Positions 17,700-27,015 of a stretch of 64,000 nt of DNA are shown here, piece by piece (position 1 is the first letter of the stretch; each line of letters opens with the position of its first letter). Position numbers and translations under genes: made by a program. This stretch comes from Pontibacillus halophilus JSM 076056 = DSM 19796 (GTDB lineage: Bacteria > Bacillota > Bacilli > Bacillales > BH030062). The DNA lies in NCBI RefSeq assembly GCF_000425205.1, contig NZ_AULI01000005.1, forward strand, positions 124,001-188,000, in the 5' to 3' direction. The notes under the pieces are model-generated. The model searched no databases and was not told the DNA's origin. It worked only from the letters and a program-made list of their open reading frames with translations.

Positions 17700-19778
17700 A
17701 TGGCAGATTACCTCGTAATCGTGGAATCACCCGCAAAAGCAAAAACAATTGAAAAATATTTAGGAAAAAAATATGAAGTGAAAGCCTCTATGGGGCACGT
17801 AATTGACCTACCTAAGAGTCAAATGGGCGTAAATGTTGAAGATGAGTATGCGCCAAAATACATTACGATTCGCGGGAAAGGCCCCGTACTAAAAGAGATA
17901 AAGACAGCTGCGAAGAAAGCAAAACGCGTCTATCTCGCAGCCGACCCCGACCGTGAAGGGGAAGCCATTGCGTGGCATTTGGCGAATAGTCTTGGGATAG
18001 AGAACGACGCACAATGTCGAGTTGTCTTTAATGAAATTACGAAAGATGCAATTAAAGAATCGTTCAAGCACCCTAGAACTATAGATATGGATCTTGTTGA
18101 TGCTCAGCAAGCGCGTCGTGTACTCGACCGTCTAGTTGGTTACAACATAAGTCCACTTCTCTGGAAAAAGGTGAAAAAGGGATTAAGTGCAGGGCGTGTA
18201 CAATCTGTAGCCGTTAAATTAATCATGGACCGCGAAAATGAAATCAAGAACTTTAAGCCAGAAGAGTATTGGTCCATTGATGCGAATTTCTTACGAGACA
18301 AAGATTCCTTTGAAGGAGCCTTCTACGGCAGAAATGGGAAGAAGGAAAAACTTAGCACGAAAGAAGATGTCGATAAGATCTTGAATCAAGTCGAGGGCGA
18401 TGAGTTTAACGTCGACAAAGTGAATAAGCGAGAACGACGTCGCAACCCAGCTGTTCCGTTCACAACGTCATCCTTACAACAAGAAGCAGCCCGAAAGTTA
18501 AACTTCAAAGCGAAGAAAACGATGATGCTTGCCCAACAATTATATGAAGGAATTGATTTAGGTAAGGAAGGGACAACGGGTCTGATTACTTATATGCGTA
18601 CGGACTCGACTCGAATCTCAGAAACTGCTCAAACAGAAGCAGCTGGTTACATCAAAGATTTGTATGGAGAAACGTATTTGGGTGGGAAAGCGAAGCAAAA
18701 GAAAACCCAATCACAGAATGCGCAGGATGCACACGAAGCCGTACGTCCAACTTCTACACTTCGTACACCGAAAGAAATGAAAGACTTTCTATCACGTGAC
18801 CAATACCGCTTGTATAAACTCATTTGGGAGCGATTTGTTGCAAGTCAAATGGCGCCGGCTGTCATGGATACGATGACGGTCCACCTTACCAACGAGGGCG
18901 TTGAATTTAGAGCGACAGGTTCCAAAGTGAAGTTTAAAGGGTTCATGAAGGTGTATGTCGAGGGAAATGATGACAACAAGAAAGAAGAAGACAAAATGTT
19001 GCCTCCTTTAGAGGAGGGGATGACAGTGAAGGCTGAAAGTATCAATCCGAACCAGCACTTCACTCAACCGCCACCGCGTTATACAGAAGCGCGATTAGTG
19101 AAAACGTTGGAAGAACTCGGCATTGGTCGCCCATCAACGTATGCGCCAACCCTAGATACGATTCAACGAAGAAACTATGTAACGCTTGATAACAAACGAT
19201 TTGTCCCAACCGAACTTGGTGAGATTGTTATCCAGCAATTGCAGGAATACTTCCCAGAAATTATCAATGTTGACTTCACTGTCCAGATGGAAGAAGACCT
19301 CGACGCAGTAGAAGACGGGAAAACACAATGGGTCAAAGTTATCGATGAATTCTACACAGATTTCGAGAAACGTCTTGAGAAAGCTGAATCCGAAATGGAA
19401 GAAGTAGAAATTAAAGACGAGCCTGCCGGAATTACTTGTGAAGAGTGTGGCCATGAAATGGTATACAAGATGGGGAGATACGGAAAATTCTTAGCTTGCT
19501 CGAACTTCCCAGAATGTCGAAATACAAAGCCAATCCTTAAAGAGATCGGCGTGACCTGTCCTAAGTGTAAAGAAGGAAACATCGTGGAACGAAAATCGAA
19601 GAAGAAACGAACGTTCTACGGTTGTGACCGCTATCCAGAATGTGATTTCATTTCTTGGGATAAGCCGATTAGTCGTCCTTGTCCGAAATGTGAATCATTA
19701 CTTGTAGAGAAGAAAGCCAAAAAGGGTACGCGTGTAGAATGTACAGAGTGTGACTACAAAGAAGATACCCAATCTTAA
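17700..19778 (+). CDS. topA: DNA topoisomerase I
   Basis: A 692-residue type IA topoisomerase that relaxes negative supercoils. The start ATG 17700 follows TGGAGGA; an in-frame ATG at 17682 lies upstream of that site and is not used. The TOPRIM domain is at the N-terminus ([17 protein letters not shown], and [12 protein letters not shown] near 85). The active-site tyrosine is in [10 protein letters not shown] (Tyr298). Three C-terminal Cys4 zinc ribbons begin near residues 580, 622 and 660 ([24 protein letters not shown]). Length equals B. subtilis TopA (691). Confidence 0.98.
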   Translation: MADYLVIVESPAKAKTIEKYLGKKYEVKASMGHVIDLPKSQMGVNVEDEYAPKYITIRGKGPVLKEIKTAAKKAKRVYLAADPDREGEAIAWHLANSLGIENDAQCRVVFNEITKDAIKESFKHPRTIDMDLVDAQQARRVLDRLVGYNISPLLWKKVKKGLSAGRVQSVAVKLIMDRENEIKNFKPEEYWSIDANFLRDKDSFEGAFYGRNGKKEKLSTKEDVDKILNQVEGDEFNVDKVNKRERRRNPAVPFTTSSLQQEAARKLNFKAKKTMMLAQQLYEGIDLGKEGTTGLITYMRTDSTRISETAQTEAAGYIKDLYGETYLGGKAKQKKTQSQNAQDAHEAVRPTSTLRTPKEMKDFLSRDQYRLYKLIWERFVASQMAPAVMDTMTVHLTNEGVEFRATGSKVKFKGFMKVYVEGNDDNKKEEDKMLPPLEEGMTVKAESINPNQHFTQPPPRYTEARLVKTLEELGIGRPSTYAPTLDTIQRRNYVTLDNKRFVPTELGEIVIQQLQEYFPEIINVDFTVQMEEDLDAVEDGKTQWVKVIDEFYTDFEKRLEKAESEMEEVEIKDEPAGITCEECGHEMVYKMGRYGKFLACSNFPECRNTKPILKEIGVTCPKCKEGNIVERKSKKKRTFYGCDRYPECDFISWDKPISRPCPKCESLLVEKKAKKGTRVECTECDYKEDTQS

Positions 19779-19782
19779 ATGG

Positions 19783-19816
19783 AAAACTCTCACCAAATAT
19801 GGTGGGAGTTTTTCAT
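19783..19816 (+). terminator. Terminator after topA
   Basis: A 12-bp stem (19783-19794 with 19801-19812) has one wobble and the loop AAATAT, and a T-run follows. Confidence 0.85.
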
Positions 19817-19863
19817 TTTTATCCCCTTAATCTAAAACATACATAATTTTATTATCAGTTTAA

Positions 19864-19892
19864 TTGACACTGTACGTTCATCAAGCTATAAT
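19864..19892 (+). promoter_or_regulatory. Perfect-consensus SigA-type promoter in the topA-xerC gap
   Basis: TTGACA (19864-19869), exactly 17 bases, then TATAAT (19887-19892). It is the best promoter match in the window. The expected transcript start is near 19899, 50 bases before a 16-codon ORF and about 220 bases before xerC. What it drives is not known: a long xerC leader, a small RNA or the small ORF. Confidence 0.75.
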
Positions 19893-19949
19893 ATGCCATT
19901 GGCAAGGTGGAATACTTGACACAAATACGCTCACTAAAGGATTTATAAA

Positions 19950-20000
19950 ATGATTCCTTACATGAGTAAATATGTTCTCATCTTTTTCTGTGGTATGTGA
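19950..20000 (+). CDS. Possible 16-residue hydrophobic peptide
   Basis: ATG 19950 to TGA 19998-20000 would encode MIPYMSKYVLIFFCGM. AAAGGA lies 8 bases before the ATG, and a perfect promoter lies 50-85 bases upstream. The hydrophobic run YVLIFFCGM is too short for a classical membrane protein. An ORF this short arises often by chance, so the call rests only on the promoter and ribosome site. No family is recognised. Confidence 0.25.
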   Translation: MIPYMSKYVLIFFCGM

Positions 20001-20005
20001 TATAG

Positions 20006-20043
20006 TTGTATCATATAAGATACAATTCAGAATTTTGTATCAA
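20006..20043. promoter_or_regulatory. Inverted repeat and CodY-like core upstream of the cod operon
   Basis: TTGTATC (20006-20012) and GATACAA (20019-20025) form a perfect 7-bp inverted repeat around ATATAA. A third copy, TTGTATC, starts at 20035. Between them lies TTCAGAA (20026-20032), the core of the CodY box; 10 of the 15 consensus positions match. The cluster sits just upstream of the xerC -35 box, a fitting place for an operator. Which regulator binds is unknown. Confidence 0.4.
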
Positions 20044-20059
20044 TTTTGATTTGGGTGGA

Positions 20060-20089
20060 TTGCACATTTAAAGTCACCTGTGTTACGAT
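20060..20089 (+). promoter_or_regulatory. Candidate SigA promoter for xerC-hslVU-codY
   Basis: TTGCAC (20060-20065), an 18-base spacer and TACGAT (20084-20089), about 30 bases before the xerC ATG. Confidence 0.55.
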
Positions 20090-20117
20090 TTAAGCGCCTT
20101 ATCGCGAGGTGAAGGAT

Positions 20118-21020
20118 ATGAACGCAATTTATCATAATATGGAACCATTTGTTCAATACTTACAAATTGAGAAGAATGCATCACCTTATACGATTCAGTA
20201 CTACCAACAAGACATTTCGACATTTCATGCATTTTTAGAGAAGGAAGCGTTGCGTCATGTAGAAGAGATTGATGATGGTGTCATTCGTCTCTTTTTGACC
20301 GAGCTCTATGACATGAAGCAATCTAGGCGTACCGTGTCTAGGAAATTGTCAAGCTTACGTACGTTTTTTCGTTATTTGGAAAGGGAAGAGGTTGTATCGC
20401 GGAACCCCTTCGGTAGAATCTCCCTTCCTAAGCAGGATAAGAACATCCCTGATTTTCTATATCAAGAAGAGTTAGAGAAATTGTTTCATGCAAGCGATCT
20501 AACTACTCCTCTAGGGCAGCGGAACCAAGCCTTACTCGAAGTGTTGTATGGAACGGGCATTCGTGTTAGTGAATGTGAACAACTCACAATCGGTGACATT
20601 GACTTGCAACTCGGAACCATGCTCATCATGGGGAAAGGTCGTAAAGAACGATACGTACCGTTTGGCGACTTCGCGAAACACGCTCTTCAAAGGTTTATGG
20701 ATTCCGGTAGAAAGGAACTACTAGACAAGAGTGGTGAAACGACCGATCGAGTATTTCTGAATCATCGTGGACGTCCAGTGACTTCTCGAGGAATACGCAC
20801 CATCTTAAACAAAATGGTGGATGATGCTGCGTTAACTATTCATGTTCACCCTCATATGCTTAGACATTCATTTGCAACCCATCTATTGAATGAAGGAGCA
20901 GACATGAGGTCCGTTCAGGAATTGTTAGGACATGAGCATTTATCCTCCACGCAAATCTATACCCACGTAACGAAAGATTACTTGCAACAGATTTACCGAA
21001 ACAGTCATCCAAGAGCCTAG
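20118..21020 (+). CDS. xerC: Tyrosine recombinase XerC (CodV)
   Basis: A 300-residue site-specific recombinase that resolves chromosome dimers at dif with a partner recombinase. The N-terminal SAM-like core-binding domain spans about 5-95. The catalytic set is complete: Arg149 (GTGIRVSE), Lys173 (MGKGRKER), His246-x-x-Arg249 (HPHMLRH), His272 (LGHEHLS) and Tyr281 (TQIYTHV). The start is ATG 20118 behind GAGGTGAAGG; the GTG at 20109 lies inside that site. It is first in the cod operon, as codV is in B. subtilis. Confidence 0.95.
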   Translation: MNAIYHNMEPFVQYLQIEKNASPYTIQYYQQDISTFHAFLEKEALRHVEEIDDGVIRLFLTELYDMKQSRRTVSRKLSSLRTFFRYLEREEVVSRNPFGRISLPKQDKNIPDFLYQEELEKLFHASDLTTPLGQRNQALLEVLYGTGIRVSECEQLTIGDIDLQLGTMLIMGKGRKERYVPFGDFAKHALQRFMDSGRKELLDKSGETTDRVFLNHRGRPVTSRGIRTILNKMVDDAALTIHVHPHMLRHSFATHLLNEGADMRSVQELLGHEHLSSTQIYTHVTKDYLQQIYRNSHPRA

Positions 21021-21049
21021 ATGCTCTTAATTTGAGGCGAGGTGTAACG

Positions 21050-21598
21050 ATGGAACAACAATTTCACGCGACAACAATCTTTGCTGTACAGCACAATGGG
21101 CAAGCAGCAATGAGTGGCGACGGGCAAGTGACCTTTGGAAATGCCGTTGTCATGAAACATAAAGCGAAAAAAGTTCGTACGTTATATAGAGGGCAAGTAC
21201 TAGCTGGCTTTGCAGGTTCAGTAGCCGACGCATTTACACTATTTGAGAAGTTCGAAGCGAAGTTAGAAGCCTTTGACGGGAATCTGGCACGTGCTTCTGT
21301 TGAACTTGCGAAAGAATGGCGTAGTGATAAAGTGTTACGAAAGCTTGAAGCCATGTTAATCGTGATGAACAAGAACGAAATGTTTCTTGTGTCAGGTACG
21401 GGTGAAGTCATAGAACCTGATGACGGTATCCTAGCCATTGGTTCTGGTGGGCACTATGCTTTAAGCGCAGGGCGTGCGCTAAAGCGGTATTCACCTGAAA
21501 AAACGGCAAAAGAAATCGCACAAGCATCTCTTGAAATAGCAGGAGAAATTTGCGTGTACACGAACGATCAAATTGTCCTTGAAGTACTCGAAGACTAG
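21050..21598 (+). CDS. hslV: ATP-dependent protease subunit HslV (ClpQ/CodW)
   Basis: A 182-residue proteasome-like peptidase that assembles with HslU. The start is ATG 21050 behind GCGAGGTG, giving [13 protein letters not shown]. In B. subtilis CodW the N-terminus is [12 protein letters not shown] and the exposed Ser2 is reported as nucleophile; here that serine is absent. Thr8 or Thr9 of the conserved TTIFAV would have to act after removal of a short propeptide, as in most HslV proteins. The rest ([34 protein letters not shown]) is standard. The gap after xerC is 29 bases and the gap before hslU is 12. Confidence 0.95.
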   Translation: MEQQFHATTIFAVQHNGQAAMSGDGQVTFGNAVVMKHKAKKVRTLYRGQVLAGFAGSVADAFTLFEKFEAKLEAFDGNLARASVELAKEWRSDKVLRKLEAMLIVMNKNEMFLVSGTGEVIEPDDGILAIGSGGHYALSAGRALKRYSPEKTAKEIAQASLEIAGEICVYTNDQIVLEVLED

Positions 21599-21610
21599 GG
21601 AGGTTCTTAA

Positions 21611-23002
21611 ATGGCTGAAAATCTAACGCCAAGACAAATTGTTGAAAAGTTAGACCAATATATTATCGGACAGAAAGACGCGAAAAAAGCGGTATCTGTA
21701 GCACTGAGAAATCGACATCGTCGACTACAGCTTCCAGATGAAATGCGCGAAGAGATTGTACCGAAGAACATCTTAATGATTGGTCCAACTGGTGTCGGGA
21801 AAACGGAAATAGCAAGACGTCTAGCGAAACTTGTTGGTGCCCCATTTGTGAAAGTGGAGGCGACTAAGTTTACGGAAGTGGGCTACGTCGGTAGAGATGT
21901 AGAGTCTATGGTGAGAGATTTGACCGATACGGCCATTCGCCTCGTAAAAGAAGAGAAAATGGAAAGTGTCAAAGAACGCGCTGAACAATTAGCAAACGAT
22001 AAGCTAGTTGAGTTAATTGTCCCGAAGAAGAAGAAACAGAACAATTTCAAAAACCCATTCGAGATGTTGTTTAATCAACAACAAGCTGAGAGTGACGATA
22101 CGACAGAAGAAGACCAAAACATCGAACAAAGAAGAAAGCAAGTCGCCCACCAATTAGCAATGGGAGAGCTTGAGGACCAGGTCGTCACTGTAGAAGTAGA
22201 CGAACAGCAGCCTTCCATGTTTGATATGCTTCAAGGCTCGGGTATGGAGCAAATGGGTATGAATATGCAAGATGCGTTTAGTCAATTCATGCCGAAGAAG
22301 TCGAAGAAGCGTAAGTTACCTGTTAAAGATGCTCGTAAAGTACTCACTCAACAAGAAGCATCGAAACTAATTGATATGGATGAAGTGTCACAAGAAGCCA
22401 TTGAAAAGGTGGAACAGTCTGGTATGATCTTTATCGATGAAATTGATAAAGTAGCAGACCAGAACGAGCAATCAAGTGCAGGAGTATCGCGTGAAGGTGT
22501 GCAACGTGACATATTACCAATCGTAGAAGGTTCTACGGTTAGTACGAAATACGGCCCCGTCAAAACGGATCATATTCTATTTGTTGCTGCAGGTGCGTTC
22601 CATATGTCGAAGCCATCTGACTTAATCCCTGAACTTCAGGGACGATTCCCGATTCGGGTAGAGTTAGAGAAATTAACAGTTGAAGACTTTGTTAACATTC
22701 TCACAGAACCTTCCAACGCTTTATTGAAACAATACAAAGCAATGCTTGAGACGGAAGGTATAAATGTTGAATTTTCTGACGAAGCTGTAACTAGAATTGC
22801 TGAAGTAGCCTTTGAGGTCAATCAGGAAACGGATAATATAGGTGCAAGACGCCTGCACACAATACTTGAGAAACTACTAGAAGACCTGTCATTTGAAGCG
22901 CCAGATGTCACGATGGAGACGGTTGAGATTACAAAGGCCTATGTGGACGATAAGCTCTCTTCTATTGTGAAGAATCGCGATTTAAGTCAGTACATTCTAT
23001 AA
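21611..23002 (+). CDS. hslU: ATP-dependent protease ATPase HslU (ClpY)
   Basis: A 463-residue AAA+ unfoldase that feeds substrates to HslV. Walker A is GPTGVGKT (58-65) and Walker B is FIDEID near 273-278. The inserted I domain, about residues 110-240, is acidic and methionine-rich. The C-terminus ends SQYIL, the tail that activates HslV in the family. It lies 12 bases after hslV behind GGGAGG. Confidence 0.97.
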   Translation: MAENLTPRQIVEKLDQYIIGQKDAKKAVSVALRNRHRRLQLPDEMREEIVPKNILMIGPTGVGKTEIARRLAKLVGAPFVKVEATKFTEVGYVGRDVESMVRDLTDTAIRLVKEEKMESVKERAEQLANDKLVELIVPKKKKQNNFKNPFEMLFNQQQAESDDTTEEDQNIEQRRKQVAHQLAMGELEDQVVTVEVDEQQPSMFDMLQGSGMEQMGMNMQDAFSQFMPKKSKKRKLPVKDARKVLTQQEASKLIDMDEVSQEAIEKVEQSGMIFIDEIDKVADQNEQSSAGVSREGVQRDILPIVEGSTVSTKYGPVKTDHILFVAAGAFHMSKPSDLIPELQGRFPIRVELEKLTVEDFVNILTEPSNALLKQYKAMLETEGINVEFSDEAVTRIAEVAFEVNQETDNIGARRLHTILEKLLEDLSFEAPDVTMETVEITKAYVDDKLSSIVKNRDLSQYIL

Positions 23003-23029
23003 TATAAGTGGCAATATAGGAGGATTTAT

Positions 23030-23809
23030 ATGAAATTATTAGACAGAGCACGCTCGATTAATGCGATGTTACAAAAGACAACAGGAAAATCGGTGAACTT
23101 CAATGATATGTCCAATACGTTACGTGATACGATTGGAGCGAACATCTTTATCGTAAGTCGTCGTGGTAAATTGCTTGGTTATTCCATCAAGCAAGAAATT
23201 GACAACGAGCGTATGAAAGCGATGCTTGACCAACGTCAATTCCCTGAAGAGTATACACAGCGTCTCTTCAACATCAATGAAACGACTGCGAACATTGATA
23301 TTACAAGTGATTATACTGCGTTCCCTGTAGAGAACAAAGATTTGTTTGAGCAAGGACTAACTACGATTGTTCCAATCATTGGTGGAGGAGAGCGTCTTGG
23401 TACTTTAATCCTAAGCCGCTTATCTGATTCATTTAATGATGACGATTTGCTGTTAGCTGAATATGGTGCAACTGTAGTAGGTATGGAAATCCTACATGAG
23501 AAAACTGAGGAAATTGAGCTTGAGGCCCGCAGTAAAGCGGTTGTTCAAATGGCAATCAGCTCCCTTTCTTACAGTGAGCTTGAAGCAATAGAGCACATCT
23601 TTGAAGAGTTAGAAGGAGAAGAAGGGTTACTTGTGGCAAGTAAGATTGCCGATCGAGTAGGAATTACCCGTTCTGTGATTGTTAACGCTCTTCGTAAACT
23701 AGAGAGTGCTGGTGTAATTGAATCTCGTTCCCTAGGTATGAAAGGAACATACATCAAAGTATTAAACAACAAGTTTTTACTTGAGCTTAACAATATGAAG
23801 TTAAACTAA
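23030..23809 (+). CDS. codY: Global transcriptional regulator CodY
   Basis: A 259-residue repressor that senses GTP and branched-chain amino acids. The N-terminal GAF-type effector domain covers about 1-155 ([16 protein letters not shown] start). A winged helix-turn-helix lies at about 200-240 ([21 protein letters not shown]). Length equals B. subtilis CodY. It ends the xerC-hslV-hslU-codY operon and lies directly before the fla/che operon, which CodY represses in B. subtilis. A strong AGGAGG site and a downstream terminator are present. Confidence 0.98.
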   Translation: MKLLDRARSINAMLQKTTGKSVNFNDMSNTLRDTIGANIFIVSRRGKLLGYSIKQEIDNERMKAMLDQRQFPEEYTQRLFNINETTANIDITSDYTAFPVENKDLFEQGLTTIVPIIGGGERLGTLILSRLSDSFNDDDLLLAEYGATVVGMEILHEKTEEIELEARSKAVVQMAISSLSYSELEAIEHIFEELEGEEGLLVASKIADRVGITRSVIVNALRKLESAGVIESRSLGMKGTYIKVLNNKFLLELNNMKLN

Positions 23810-23821
23810 TTAGTAGGAAAG

Positions 23822-23854
23822 TGACCCTCGCCTAATATGGCGGGGGTTATTTTT
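23822..23854 (+). terminator. Terminator after codY
   Basis: A 9-bp stem, ACCCTCGCC (23824-23832) with GGCGGGGGT (23839-23847), has one wobble; TATTTTT follows. Confidence 0.8.
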
Positions 23855-24169
23855 GTGGGTTGATATGGAATTGTAATTAATCTTTAACATTTTTTACATT
23901 AAAGGCATGTTTTTGTGTCGAATCATGTGTAATAATGTAATATACATAGCAACTGACGCCAAATATAGTCGAATATTGTCGGATGGGTAATTATTCACAT
24001 ATATTTCCCTATAGATAGTCACATATCCCTATTTATTTCTATAAAAAATAGCAATAAAGTATACATGTAGGTGATTTTTTTCGACATCTTTCCTTAGTTG
24101 GCTTTTATTGGATTACATATAGGCACCTATACTTAACGCAAATTTCCACAAGATGAAAGGGGTAGGTGA
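23855..24169 (+). promoter_or_regulatory. Control region of the fla/che operon
   Basis: A 315-base AT-rich stretch without an ORF. Promoter candidates are TTGTGT-17-TGTAAT (23913-23941) and TTGTCG-18-TATATT (23976-24005). A SigD-like fragment (TAAA at 23900 with GTCGAATC at 23917) has a spacer of 13 rather than about 15, so it is weak. Two imperfect direct repeats, CACATAT(ATTT)CCCTAT, occupy 23996-24012 and 24020-24032. A perfect 6-bp inverted repeat, TATAGG and CCTATA, lies at 24118-24131, close to flgB. None of these can be assigned to a regulator from sequence alone. Confidence 0.5.
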
Positions 24170-24559
24170 ATGGGATTATTTAGTTCGACCATTCATAATC
24201 TTGAATCCTCATTAGATTATGCTTCTGCTAAAAACAAAACGATTTCTTCGAATATTGCGAATGTTGATACTCCGAACTATAAAGCGAAGGAAGTTTCATT
24301 TAAAGGCGTGTTATCCGAAGAAGTAGGGCGTCTTGATGCGAAACGGACAAATGATAAACATATGAGTTTTGAAAGCTCGAACCCAACATTCACAGTAAAA
24401 GAGAGATCCTCAACAACGTTTAACAACAACGGAAACAACGTTGATATGGATCAAGAAATGACCGAATTAGCAAAGAATCAGCTTAATTATCAGGCTCTTG
24501 TCAATCGGTTAAATGGCAAGTTCCGAACATTACAAGACGTACTTAAAGGAGGGAGCTAA
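24170..24559 (+). CDS. flgB: Flagellar basal-body rod protein FlgB
   Basis: A 129-residue proximal rod protein and the first gene of the fla/che operon. The N-terminal motif SSNIANVDTPNYKAKEVSF is the rod/hook family signature. The C-terminal helix pairs with the N-terminal one. Export is by the flagellar system, so there is no signal peptide. An AAAGGGGTAGGTGA site precedes the ATG. Confidence 0.96.
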   Translation: MGLFSSTIHNLESSLDYASAKNKTISSNIANVDTPNYKAKEVSFKGVLSEEVGRLDAKRTNDKHMSFESSNPTFTVKERSSTTFNNNGNNVDMDQEMTELAKNQLNYQALVNRLNGKFRTLQDVLKGGS

Positions 24560-24562
24560 TTT

Positions 24563-25018
24563 ATGAGTATTTTCTCTTCGATTAACACGAGTGGGAGCGC
24601 CTTGACTGCTCAACGTCTAAGGATGGATGTAGTGTCGTCTAACATTGCAAATGCAGAGACAACGCGTGCCACTCAGGCTGAAGATGGGACGTGGCAACCT
24701 TATCAGCGTAAAATGGTTGAATTTAAGTCAGATGGGTCATCCTCATTTAAAAGTCAACTAAATGAGGCTGTAAATAAGGCATCCCCCGCTTCTGGTGTGA
24801 AAGTGTCAAACATCGTTCTAGATGATGCGCCGAATCGGATGGTGTATAACCCTTCGCATCCTGATGCAGATGAAGGTGGCTATGTTGCGATGCCAAACGT
24901 TGACCCGTTGCAAGAAATGGTAGATATGATGAGTGCAACTCGATCTTATGAAGCAAATGTGACAGCATTAAACGCTTCTAAGTCCATGCTTATGAAGGCG
25001 TTAGAAATTGGTCGATAA
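24563..25018 (+). CDS. flgC: Flagellar basal-body rod protein FlgC
   Basis: A 151-residue proximal rod protein. The signature DVVSSNIANAETTRA lies near residues 23-37, and the C-terminal stretch DPLQEMVDMMSATRSYEANVTA is typical. Only three bases separate it from flgB, behind AAAGGAGGG inside the flgB end. Confidence 0.97.
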   Translation: MSIFSSINTSGSALTAQRLRMDVVSSNIANAETTRATQAEDGTWQPYQRKMVEFKSDGSSSFKSQLNEAVNKASPASGVKVSNIVLDDAPNRMVYNPSHPDADEGGYVAMPNVDPLQEMVDMMSATRSYEANVTALNASKSMLMKALEIGR

Positions 25019-25035
25019 AGAAAGGATGTCGTAGA

Positions 25036-25344
25036 GTGAATACGATAAATGGAATAAGTCAAACGGCCGCTGTCCTATCGGAACAGACAGGTAAGACATC
25101 TAACGTCACACCTGCTCAGGCACAGCAATCGTTTGCTACCAGCTTAAAGAATGCAATCGAGTCCGTTAATGAGGTAGAGCATACGTCGAATATGCAAACA
25201 GAAGCACTGGCTAAAGGAGAAGTTGATAATCTCCACGACGTAATGATCTCAGCACAAAAGGCGAGCATTACCGTTCAGACAGCTGTTCAGGTACAGGGGA
25301 AAGTGTTAGATGCTTACCGTGAGATCATGCGGATGCAGATATAA
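25036..25344 (+). CDS. fliE: Flagellar hook-basal body protein FliE
   Basis: A 102-residue protein that joins the MS ring to the rod. It starts with GTG 25036, 7 bases after AAAGGATG. The C-terminal half (DNLHDVMISAQKASITVQTAVQVQGKVLDAYREIMRMQI, given here as two stretches DNLHDVMISAQKA and VLDAYREIMRMQI) carries the family signature. Confidence 0.95.
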   Translation: MNTINGISQTAAVLSEQTGKTSNVTPAQAQQSFATSLKNAIESVNEVEHTSNMQTEALAKGEVDNLHDVMISAQKASITVQTAVQVQGKVLDAYREIMRMQI

Positions 25345-25389
25345 TCATAGAACGGATCCGCGCTAACTTTTTGAATCACGGGGGCTATT

Positions 25390-27000
25390 ATGAACGAGAA
25401 CTTACAACAATATATGAATCGGCTCAGAACCTTTTGGAAGGAGCGTTCAACTGCACAGAAAATGGGGGTACTTGGCGGGATTATTGCCTTTATTGTCTTA
25501 CTTGTTTCAGTCAGTATGTTCGCTTCAAACACAAAGATGGTTCCAATCTATAGCAATTTATCGCCTAGTGAGGCAGGTCAAATCACAGAAGAGTTGCAGA
25601 CTAGAGGCGTTCAACATGAATTGTCCAACCAAGGAACGACGGTTCTTGTACCTGAACAACAAGTTGACCAACTACTAGTTGAACTAGCGTCACAAGGGTT
25701 GCCAAACAGTGGGAACATTGACTACTCTTTCTTTAGTTCAAATGCATCATGGGGCATGACAGACAATGAATTTGATGTGATTGAACTGGATGCGATGCAA
25801 TCAGAGCTTTCTCAGCTCATCAGCACCATGGAAGGCATTAATAATGCCAAGGTTATGATTAACCGACCAGAAGAATCCGTGTTCATGAATGAAAAGCCAC
25901 AAGATGCTTCTGCTTCCATCGTTATTGAGACAGTTGGGAGTCAGTTCGACCAAGCACAGGTTCAAAGTTTGTACAATCTTGTATCGAAAGCTGTTCCCAA
26001 CCTTCCTACAGATAACATCGTCATTATGAACCAGAATTTTGAGTACTTTGACTTAGACAGTTCTACAGTAGTAGCGGGTACAGGGAATCAGTATGAATCA
26101 CAGCAAGGGATTAAAGATAGCATCGAGAGCGACATTCAAGAAGATGTTCAGAAAATGCTTGCGACGATGATTGGTCCTGATAAAGTTCGAGTGTCTGTAA
26201 CAGCCGATGTGGATTTCAAACAGGAAAGTCGTACAGAAGAATTGGCGCAGCCTGTTGATGAAGAAGATACGGAGGGCTTGCCTGTTAGTGTAGAGCGTAT
26301 AACTGAAACGTATTCAGGTGACGGAGCAGCAGAAGGCGTTGCAGGTACCGGTGAAGATGATGTTGCCAATTACAACACCGAGACAGATGGAGAAAACGGC
26401 GACTACGAATCTATGAAAGAAACGATTAACTATGAATACAACAAGATCAAGAAGAACATTGTAGAAAGTCCTTATAAACTTAGAGATCTTGGAATTCAAG
26501 TGGCTGTCGATACAGCTAAAGAGGATGGAGAAGACGGCGAGGCGACTCTGCTTACACAAGCCGAGCAACAAACCGTACAAGCAAGTATTTCCTCCATATT
26601 GAATTCGATAGTTTCTACTTCAATTTCACCTGATTATGGAGAGTTTACTCCTGAAGAAAAGACATCAATTGTATTTCAGGAGTTTAACGGTACACCAGAT
26701 TATGGTACAAGTGGTAATGTAGGGATTCCAACTTGGGTGTATATCGTAGGCGGTGCTCTACTGTTGTTCATTATAATACTACTCTTGATGCTGGTTAGAA
26801 AACGGAATCGTACTGCTAAATCAACTGACACGTACCAGTCACAACAATATGACCAAATGGACACACCAATTCATGTCCCAGATATCGATCAAGAGAAAGA
26901 AACAGAAGAATCGGTCCGCAGGAAGCAACTAGAACGAATGGCAAAAGAACGACCAGAAGAGTTTGCGAAGTTGTTACGTTCTTGGATTGCAGAGGATTAA
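25390..27000 (+). CDS. fliF: Flagellar MS-ring protein FliF
   Basis: A 536-residue membrane protein that forms the MS ring on which rod, switch and export gate assemble. Membrane helices are at about residues 25-46 and 450-470. The periplasmic-side ring-building motifs lie between them (about 47-230), followed by an acidic low-complexity loop near 300-340. The cytoplasmic C-terminus ends EEFAKLLRSWIAED, the FliG-binding tail. Length equals B. subtilis FliF. The ribosome site is weak (CGGGGGC). Confidence 0.97.
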   Translation: MNENLQQYMNRLRTFWKERSTAQKMGVLGGIIAFIVLLVSVSMFASNTKMVPIYSNLSPSEAGQITEELQTRGVQHELSNQGTTVLVPEQQVDQLLVELASQGLPNSGNIDYSFFSSNASWGMTDNEFDVIELDAMQSELSQLISTMEGINNAKVMINRPEESVFMNEKPQDASASIVIETVGSQFDQAQVQSLYNLVSKAVPNLPTDNIVIMNQNFEYFDLDSSTVVAGTGNQYESQQGIKDSIESDIQEDVQKMLATMIGPDKVRVSVTADVDFKQESRTEELAQPVDEEDTEGLPVSVERITETYSGDGAAEGVAGTGEDDVANYNTETDGENGDYESMKETINYEYNKIKKNIVESPYKLRDLGIQVAVDTAKEDGEDGEATLLTQAEQQTVQASISSILNSIVSTSISPDYGEFTPEEKTSIVFQEFNGTPDYGTSGNVGIPTWVYIVGGALLLFIIILLLMLVRKRNRTAKSTDTYQSQQYDQMDTPIHVPDIDQEKETEESVRRKQLERMAKERPEEFAKLLRSWIAED

Positions 27001-27015
27001 GGAGGAGAGACGTTT

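Larger units (their letters stand above)
19816..20117 (+). promoter_or_regulatory. Gene-poor regulatory gap between topA and xerC
   Basis: About 300 bases with no large ORF. Seen in order: a perfect SigA-type promoter (19864-19892), a second TTGACA at 19916 without a well-placed -10, a 16-codon ORF (19950-20000), an inverted repeat (20006-20025), a CodY-like core TTCAGAA (20026-20032), another TTGTATCAA (20035-20043) and the xerC promoter (20060-20089). B. subtilis carries trmFO at this place; no trace of it is seen here. Confidence 0.7.

Noticed and set aside
19916-19948. Second TTGACA in the topA-xerC gap as a promoter
   Set aside because: The only -10-like box (TTATAA at 19943) is 21 bases away, outside the working range.
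23900-23924. SigD promoter before flgB
   Set aside because: TAAA and GTCGAATC are separated by 13 bases instead of about 15, and the -10 match is poor.
25371-25553. Short forward ORF overlapping the start of fliF
   Set aside because: It overlaps the well-supported fliF start in another frame and lacks a proper ribosome site.
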